From: CAIVAT01 sp964473485
Lineage (GTDB): Bacteria > Bacteroidota > Bacteroidia > Bacteroidales > FEN-979
DNA length: 64,000 bases
Assembly (NCBI GenBank): GCA_964473485.1
Contig: CAYYPH010000016.1
Coordinates: 1-64,000, forward strand
Direction: 5' to 3'
A program made the translations under genes and the position numbers. The notes below the pieces were generated by a model, which saw nothing but the letters and a program-made list of their open reading frames with translations, was not told where the DNA came from and made no database searches. Each line of letters opens with the position of its first letter. The first letter of the stretch is position 1. Of the stretch, positions 58,602 to 64,000 are shown in pieces.

Positions 58602-59696
58602 ATGAAACGCATTATCACCATCAGCCTCATCATCATTGCTATCGTAGGCGCCTGCAGCATCACCCTGATGATGAACAAAAAGAAGATCGATGAAAAATCG
58701 AAACTCGACGGGAACTTAAGCACGATCCCTGTTTTCGTGACGACGGCGGGTATCTCGAAACTCAGTGGCAGTTTTGAGGTCAATGGCACATTCTCTGCCA
58801 TTCACGAACTTACCCTGATGTCGGAAGGGCAGGGAAAGGTGGTTGAGTTGCTGTTTAATACCGGCGATTTTGTCAAGGCAGGCCAGGTATTGGCACAGTT
58901 GGATGACGAACTGGTAAAGAGCCAGCTTCGGCTTGCAGAGGCTGCTCATGAGAAGGCAAAGGCAGACCTGTTGAAGTACGAAGGACTTCTTAAAGCCGAT
59001 GCCATTTCGAGTCAGCAGGTTGAAGATGCAAAACTTGGGCTCCGCAAGGCAGAGACCGATGTCACGACCCTGCGTAAGCAGCTCGATTTCATGACCATCA
59101 GAGCGCCGATTCAGGGAACCATCGTCAGGCGGCACATCGAAAAAGGATCCCTGTTGATGCCTGGTGCCCCGGTGGCTGAAATCGTAGATGTGAGCCGTTT
59201 GAAATACGTTGCCAACGTAGCAGAAACTGAAGCTGCCCAGGTGAAGAAAGGAGACCGGATATCCATCACGACTTCACTTTTCCCGGGGGTAAAATACCTT
59301 GGAACCGTAGTTTCTGTCGGCGTAAGGGCCGATGACGCCCGCCGTTTTCCGATTGAACTAGAGATGATGAACGACCCGTCTCATCCGTTACGCGCGGGCA
59401 TGTTCGGCACCGCCTCCTTCCATTCCGAATCGGTCCGCGAGGGACTCGTGATTCCACGGAACGCCATTGTCGGAAGCATCAAGACCCCGAAGGTCTACGT
59501 CGTGGAGAATGGCCGGGCAATCCTGAAATCAGTGACCATTGGTTCGGCCACCGACCATGATGTGGAGGTGATCGACGGACTGACGGCAGGCGAGCAGATC
59601 GTCATCTCCGGTCAGATCAACCTCGACGACCAGGCAAGGGTGAGCATCGTCAACAATTCATCGGGTGCCAGATCGGATATTGCTGATAACAAATAA
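58602..59696 (+). CDS. RND efflux periplasmic adaptor (membrane fusion protein)
   Basis: A 364-residue adaptor linking pump and TolC. The N-terminus is a membrane anchor, MKRIITISLIIIAIVGACS, whose GAC could be a lipobox. Next come a barrel-sandwich (lipoyl) half (about 60-95), a short alpha-hairpin (about 100-145), second lipoyl half (about 160-190, RAPIQGTIVRRHIEKGS), beta-barrel (about 195-275) and C-terminal membrane-proximal domain. The short hairpin suits a TolC-like rather than a wrap-around partner. The pump gene follows by 11 bases. Confidence 0.94.
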   Translation: MKRIITISLIIIAIVGACSITLMMNKKKIDEKSKLDGNLSTIPVFVTTAGISKLSGSFEVNGTFSAIHELTLMSEGQGKVVELLFNTGDFVKAGQVLAQLDDELVKSQLRLAEAAHEKAKADLLKYEGLLKADAISSQQVEDAKLGLRKAETDVTTLRKQLDFMTIRAPIQGTIVRRHIEKGSLLMPGAPVAEIVDVSRLKYVANVAETEAAQVKKGDRISITTSLFPGVKYLGTVVSVGVRADDARRFPIELEMMNDPSHPLRAGMFGTASFHSESVREGLVIPRNAIVGSIKTPKVYVVENGRAILKSVTIGSATDHDVEVIDGLTAGEQIVISGQINLDDQARVSIVNNSSGARSDIADNK

Positions 59697-59707
59697 CTAC
59701 AAAAGCC

Positions 59708-62700
59708 ATGACAATTACTGAAATTGCAATCAAGCGACCCAGCCTGATCGTGGTGTTGTTCACCGTGTTGACTTTCCTGGGACTGGTGAGCTATTTTTCA
59801 CTCAACTACGAACTCTTCCCGAAATATTCGCAACCGGTGCTGGTAATCGTTACCCCGTATCCGGGCGCTTCTCCCTCGGAGGTGGAAAACTCCGTCACCA
59901 AAAGGATTGAGGATGCAATCTCGTCTCTCGGAGACATCGATAACATCCAAAGCACTTCTGCCGAAGGAAATTCGGTGGTGGTGATCATCTTCAAAAGCGA
60001 TGCCGACATGGACAAAGCGACCGAAGATGCCACACGCAAAGTTGCCAACATCGAATATCTTTTCCCGAAAGATGTTCGCCGTCCCATTATCAGCAATTTC
60101 AGCATGGACGACATCCCGATCATGCGGCTCGGGTTGACGTCGGGTATCCCTTCAACCGAACTGTACGATCTTGTAAAGAACAAGATCAAGCCGATGATCT
60201 CCACTATCAACGGCATTGCGCAGGTTGATATTATCGGAGGGGAAGAACGGGAGATCAGGATCAATGTCGACAATCAGAAACTGAAGGCGCGCGGACTCTC
60301 GATCCTCCAGGTGACGCAGGCCATCCAGTCGGCCAACATGGAGTTCCCCACCGGCAAGATCAAGGATCAGAGCCAGGAGGTCATCATCCGGCTTTCAGGA
60401 AAATTCGCAGCCATCGAAGATCTGAAAAACCTGGTGATCTTCACCGACGGAGACGGCAGTCCCATGAGGCTTGAAGATGTGGCCGATGTAAACGATTCGA
60501 AAAAGGAGACCAGCAGTATTAACCGGTTCAACGGGCAGACTTCGGTAGGTTTGCTGATATTCAAGCAGCCGGATGGGAATGAGGTGGAGATTTCGAAAAA
60601 AGTCCATGAAGCCATCTCGAAGATTGAGGAGATCTACAAGCCAGAGCAGGTGAAATTTGCCATCGCCAACGATACTTCGGAATTCACGCTGATCTCGGCG
60701 AATGCAGTGATGAAGGACCTTCTGATCGCTATCTGCCTTGTGGCACTGGTCATGCTGGTATTCCTCCACAGCCTGCGCAACAGTTTTATCGTGATGGTCG
60801 CGATCCCGGCTTCGCTGATCTCCACCTTCACGGCCATGTACCTCATGGATTTCTCGCTCAACATCATTTCGCTGATTGCCATGTCGCTCGTGATCGGAAT
60901 CCTGGTTGACGATTCCATTGTCGTACTCGAAAATATTTACCGGCACATGGAGATGGGGAAAGATCGGCGTAAAGCCTCGCTCGACGGCCGTAATGAGATC
61001 AATTATACTGCCCTCTCGATCACGCTGGTCGATGTGGTGGTGTTTCTTCCCATTGCCGTCATTTCAAGCATGATTTCGGGATTGCTCCGCCAGTTTGCCC
61101 TCGTGGTGGTCTTCTCGACGTTGCTCAGCCTCTTCATTTCGTTTACCATAACTCCGCTGCTGGCTTCGCGCATGGCCAAACAGACAAAGTTCAGAAAGGG
61201 TGGATTTCTCGACCGGGTGATCGGTGGATTTGAAAGGCGGTTGACTTCTTTCACCGAAGGGTATTCTCACCTTGTGGCGTGGTCGCTCCGGCATAAATTT
61301 CTGGTGTTGGCTGGCACCACAGTACTCTTCTTCGCATCGCTCTACCTCGTGATCGGTGGATTTATCGGCAGCGAATTCGTCAGCATGGGTGACCGCGGAG
61401 AGGTGATCATCCAGATTGAATTGCCAAAAAATGCGGGCATCGAGCAAACTAACCACCTGACCCTCAAAGCCGAACAATACCTGATGAAGCAACCTGAAGT
61501 GATCAGCGTGTTCACCTCAGTGGGGAGCACCACCAGCTTTTTTGAAGCCGGCGGAAGCGCATACAAATCGGAGATGCATGTAAAGATGGTGGAAAAGGAA
61601 AAGAGGAATATTACTTCTGAGATCTTTGCCATCAATATGAAGAAGGATCTAATGAATCTCCTTCCGGGAGTCAAGGTGAGATCGACCATTGTTTCGCTGA
61701 TGGGAACCTCCGACATGGACCCGATTCAGGTGGTGATGAGCGGTCCGAACATGGATACCCTTACACCTTGGTCGGAGCGGGTCATGGCCGAAATGAAAAA
61801 GGTTCCCGGCACCTACGAGGTTAAGTTGTCGGTCGAGGCCGGCAATCCTGAAGTCGAAATCCAGCTCGACAAGGATAAAATGGCGAACATGGGGCTTTCG
61901 ACCGCCATCGTGGGGATGACCCTTCAGAATGCATTCAGCGGGAATACCGATGCCCGTTACCGTGACGGCGACAACGAGTATAACATCAATGTGGTGATGG
62001 ATCAGTTTGACCGAAACAGCATTAACGATATTGCCGGCCTGACCTTTGTCAATGACCGGGGGCAAAACATTCAGTTGAACCAGTTTGCCACGATCAGACC
62101 ATCGAGCGGTACCACTGTCCTTCAGCGATACAACCGGGTGCCTTCCATTACAGTACAATGTCAGGTCATTGGCCGTCCGGTCGGATCCGTGGGAGAGGAT
62201 GTGATGAACGTGGTGAACAAAATGCCGATTCCTAAAGAGGTCTCGATCATCCCGGAAGGCGACATGAAGTACCAGACCGAGGCGTTCGGAAGCCTTGGAA
62301 TCGCCTTCCTGGCCTCCATTCTGTTCGTTTACCTGATCATGGTGGCCCTGTACGATTCCTATATTTACCCGTTCGTTGTACTCTTTTCGATCCCCCTGGC
62401 CATCATCGGGGCGCTGCTGGCGCTGGGACTTACCATGCAGTCGCTCACCATTTTCTCGATCCTGGGGATCATCATGCTGGTCGGACTTGTTGGGAAAAAT
62501 GCCATCCTGCTTGTTGACTTCACCAACCAGCTCCGAAAGGAAGGCATGAACACCTATGAGGCTTTGATCGAATCGGGAAAAGTCCGTATGCGGCCCATAC
62601 TCATGACCACGTTCTCAATGATTTTCGGCATGTTGCCTATCGCCCTTGCATCGGGCGCCGGTTCGGAATGGAAAAACGGGATGGCCTGGGCGCTGATCGG

Positions 62701-62806
62701 CGGTCTGACCAGTTCGTTGTTTTTAACACTGATCGTGGTGCCTGTGGTCTATTTCCTCTTCGATAAGATGGTCTCAAGGTTCAGGAGAAGGAAACCTGCG
62801 GAGTAG
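59708..62806 (+). CDS. RND efflux pump (AcrB-like)
   Basis: A 1032-residue inner membrane proton-driven pump with 12 helices and two large periplasmic domains. The proton relay is present: Asp401-Asp402 (ILVDDSIV, equivalent to AcrB 407/408) and Lys930 (GLVGKNAILL, equivalent to AcrB Lys940). The start MTITEIAIKRPSLIVVLF is the usual cytoplasmic lead. Substrates cannot be told; HAE-1 type drug or lipid export is most likely. It is the third gene of the efflux operon. A palindrome (62894-62917) follows about 90 bp after the stop. Confidence 0.96.
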   Translation: MTITEIAIKRPSLIVVLFTVLTFLGLVSYFSLNYELFPKYSQPVLVIVTPYPGASPSEVENSVTKRIEDAISSLGDIDNIQSTSAEGNSVVVIIFKSDADMDKATEDATRKVANIEYLFPKDVRRPIISNFSMDDIPIMRLGLTSGIPSTELYDLVKNKIKPMISTINGIAQVDIIGGEEREIRINVDNQKLKARGLSILQVTQAIQSANMEFPTGKIKDQSQEVIIRLSGKFAAIEDLKNLVIFTDGDGSPMRLEDVADVNDSKKETSSINRFNGQTSVGLLIFKQPDGNEVEISKKVHEAISKIEEIYKPEQVKFAIANDTSEFTLISANAVMKDLLIAICLVALVMLVFLHSLRNSFIVMVAIPASLISTFTAMYLMDFSLNIISLIAMSLVIGILVDDSIVVLENIYRHMEMGKDRRKASLDGRNEINYTALSITLVDVVVFLPIAVISSMISGLLRQFALVVVFSTLLSLFISFTITPLLASRMAKQTKFRKGGFLDRVIGGFERRLTSFTEGYSHLVAWSLRHKFLVLAGTTVLFFASLYLVIGGFIGSEFVSMGDRGEVIIQIELPKNAGIEQTNHLTLKAEQYLMKQPEVISVFTSVGSTTSFFEAGGSAYKSEMHVKMVEKEKRNITSEIFAINMKKDLMNLLPGVKVRSTIVSLMGTSDMDPIQVVMSGPNMDTLTPWSERVMAEMKKVPGTYEVKLSVEAGNPEVEIQLDKDKMANMGLSTAIVGMTLQNAFSGNTDARYRDGDNEYNINVVMDQFDRNSINDIAGLTFVNDRGQNIQLNQFATIRPSSGTTVLQRYNRVPSITVQCQVIGRPVGSVGEDVMNVVNKMPIPKEVSIIPEGDMKYQTEAFGSLGIAFLASILFVYLIMVALYDSYIYPFVVLFSIPLAIIGALLALGLTMQSLTIFSILGIIMLVGLVGKNAILLVDFTNQLRKEGMNTYEALIESGKVRMRPILMTTFSMIFGMLPIALASGAGSEWKNGMAWALIGGLTSSLFLTLIVVPVVYFLFDKMVSRFRRRKPAE

Positions 62807-62821
62807 AGGAAATGAGTGAGT

Positions 62822-62870
62822 AAATAGGTGAACAGGTGAACAAGTGAGCAGGTGAAGAAGTGAGCAGGTG
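62822..62870. repeat. AGGTGAACA low-complexity tract
   Basis: A run of AGGTGAACA / AAGTGAGCA type units lies just past the pump stop codon. Reverse-complemented it reads TTCACCTGTTCACC, the same motif family as in the gap at 33205-33461 and at 56164-56192. Confidence 0.7.
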
Positions 62871-62893
62871 GAATTTTTCCTGAGGCAATCCGG

Positions 62894-62917
62894 AGAGACG
62901 GGATTAAACCCGTCTCT
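62894..62917. repeat. Inverted repeat AGAGACGGG / CCCGTCTCT between convergent genes
   Basis: A perfect 9-bp stem (62894-62902 with 62909-62917) around a 6-base loop lies between the RND gene (+) and the barrel gene (-). No T-run follows on either strand. It may act as a two-way terminator or be a dispersed REP-like element. The following stretch to 62971 contains slipped CGTCACACGTCACG motifs. Confidence 0.6.
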
Positions 62918-62973
62918 ACCATGCCCATCACGCGTCAACCGTCACGACGTTGTCAAGCGTCACACGTCACGAT

Positions 62974-63792
62974 TTACTTTCCCAACTTGACTTTCACCCC
63001 GATATTCAATCCAAGGCTGTTCAGTGGGTAACTGTTCTTGAGCTCCTGATCGGGTTCGCTGTCGGAATAGGTGAAGTTTGTCAGGTCCTTGACAAATTTC
63101 ACCTCTTTTTCACCGGTGGTAAAATCAGGTAGTACATCTTTCCCGTTTTCTTCCATCTTGGTGATCTTGCCTTTTGACGGGGCATAGCTCAGGGCATCGT
63201 AATAGATCTCGGCATAAACCGCCAGCAGGTCACTGATATTGATGTCGGTGCCAAGGGCAAAAGATCCGCCTACTGCAATACCGCCGGAATATTTAATGGT
63301 TCCGACCGTATTATTTGAGTAGCTTGAAATGGAAGAAGTGATATCCATGTTCGTGATCATGGAGGGCAGGATTCCGATGATGACGCCCATCCGGGCATAG
63401 GGCCGCAGCGAGCCTGCATCGATGTTGGGCTGGATCAGGATGGCCGGCACCAGATAGAGCATGTTGCTTTTGAATTTCATCCATCCGCTCCCATACGAGC
63501 TTTTCAATTCGGGGTAATCCATATCAACGTCGATTTTGGTGGAGAATCCCATGCGGTAGCCGATACCAAGTTCAGCGGCAATGTGTTCGCCAAGGAAGAA
63601 CCCCGCGCGGAGGTTAAAATCGAGACCTTTCCCCAGTGCGACCGGGTAAACCTTTTGATAATCCTGGTAAAGATCGTAGGTTCGGGCGGTGCCAAGTCCC
63701 ACACCGGCTCCCAGGGAAACATAAGCTGATTGCTGAGCATAAAGTGTTGTAGCAGCAAAAAGCATGACCAGAATGAGTAATTGTTTTTTCAT
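62974..63792 (-). CDS. Predicted outer membrane beta-barrel protein
   Basis: A 272-residue exported protein. Signal peptide MKKQLLILVMLFAATTLYA is followed directly by amphipathic strands (SAYVSLGAGVGLG, LDFNLRAGFFLG, IAAELGIGYRMGF) and a barrel ending in NSLGLNIGVKVKLGK. This is the pattern of the outer-membrane-protein beta-barrel (OmpW or OprF-like) families, but no specific match is clear. It has no membrane helix. It converges with the efflux operon. The A- and T-rich 140 bp upstream show no clear -7 match. Confidence 0.8.
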   Translation of the reverse strand: MKKQLLILVMLFAATTLYAQQSAYVSLGAGVGLGTARTYDLYQDYQKVYPVALGKGLDFNLRAGFFLGEHIAAELGIGYRMGFSTKIDVDMDYPELKSSYGSGWMKFKSNMLYLVPAILIQPNIDAGSLRPYARMGVIIGILPSMITNMDITSSISSYSNNTVGTIKYSGGIAVGGSFALGTDINISDLLAVYAEIYYDALSYAPSKGKITKMEENGKDVLPDFTTGEKEVKFVKDLTNFTYSDSEPDQELKNSYPLNSLGLNIGVKVKLGK

Positions 63793-63888
63793 TGTGTTTG
63801 GTTTTAATGATGATTAAATCTATTTTTATGCGAAGTTAAGTCATTTCTTTCCGGATTGTTCTTCTGGCTGCCTGTTTTTTTTCTCAGG

Positions 63889-63919
63889 TTGAAAATTCGA
63901 CCGCTATGATTTACCTTTG
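63889..63919 (+). promoter_or_regulatory. Promoter of the gene at the window end
   Basis: TACCTTTG at 63912-63919 matches TAnnTTTG. A weak GTTGA near 63886-63890 is 22 bases upstream as a possible -33 element. Start would be near 63923, about 12 bases before the ATG at 63935. Confidence 0.5.
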
Positions 63920-63934
63920 CAGAAAAATGAAACC

Positions 63935-64000
63935 ATGCCCGACAACCGGAAAATAAACATCACCTTATCTTTACTGTTGGTGTTTTCGGCCCTGATCCGG
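63935..64000 (+). CDS. Start of a further gene, cut by the window end
   Basis: Only the first 22 codons are visible: MPDNRKINITLSLLLVFSALIR, a charged lead followed by a hydrophobic stretch that looks like a signal anchor or first membrane helix. The ATG at 63927 runs into a stop after nine codons, so 63935 is preferred. A consensus -7 element lies just upstream. Identity cannot be told. Confidence 0.55.
   Translation, partial: MPDNRKINITLSLLLVFSALIR

Overview
The window looks like one chromosomal contig end of a Bacteroidota bacterium (class Bacteroidia or near it, probably a free-living or sediment type rather than a gut Bacteroides). Support: start codons lack Shine-Dalgarno sequences and sit in A-rich leaders; promoters fit the Bacteroidota pattern TTTG-N19..21-TAnnTTTG; there is an Oar-like TonB receptor, DUF1573 protein, and an oxygen-dependent homogentisate pathway. 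No rRNA, tRNA, insertion sequence, prophage or CRISPR array was seen.

Region 1 (1-9.3 kb): a GC-rich 19-bp tandem repeat at the window edge, a monocistronic old yellow enzyme, then a + strand cluster that takes phenylalanine to central metabolism. Phenylalanine hydroxylase makes tyrosine; HPPD makes homogentisate from hydroxyphenylpyruvate; homogentisate dioxygenase opens the ring; fumarylacetoacetase yields fumarate and acetoacetate; the two-subunit CoA-transferase activates acetoacetate. The transaminase and maleylacetoacetate isomerase are not in the cluster.

Region 2 (9.3-21.6 kb): small envelope genes (DedA, DUF2179, SMR exporter), an OmpR-type two-component pair, a DUF1573 protein, a convergent alkaline phosphatase / 5'-nucleotidase pair, and a large Oar-like outer membrane receptor. 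The space between the histidine kinase and the DUF1573 gene holds five or six TTTACA-like half-sites at 10-11 bp steps, a good candidate operator for the adjacent response regulator.

Region 3 (21.7-51.4 kb): a 30-kb single-direction exopolysaccharide/capsule locus on the - strand. It contains a WecA-type initiating phosphotransferase, 13 glycosyltransferases (eight GT2, five GT4-like), GDP-fucose synthesis (gmd, fcl), three acyltransferases, a Wzm/Wzt ABC exporter, Wza- and Wzc-like export proteins, a Wzy-like polymerase and a divergent cis-prenyltransferase. Four signalling genes are built into or next to it: a receiver-only protein as first gene, a membrane-tethered receiver fused in overlap to the WecA gene, a degenerate kinase-receiver beside wza, and a large PAS/GAF hybrid kinase with HPt transcribed divergently. 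None has a DNA-binding output domain, which suggests a dedicated phosphorelay acting on the machinery itself. A five-copy hairpin repeat array interrupts the locus at 33.1-33.4 kb.

Region 4 (51.5-64 kb): the hybrid kinase, a YdcF/ElyC-like protein, an outer membrane beta-barrel protein, a complete TolC/MFP/RND efflux operon, another predicted barrel protein, and the start of a further gene at the edge. Several intergenic gaps across the window share the same low-complexity sequence families.
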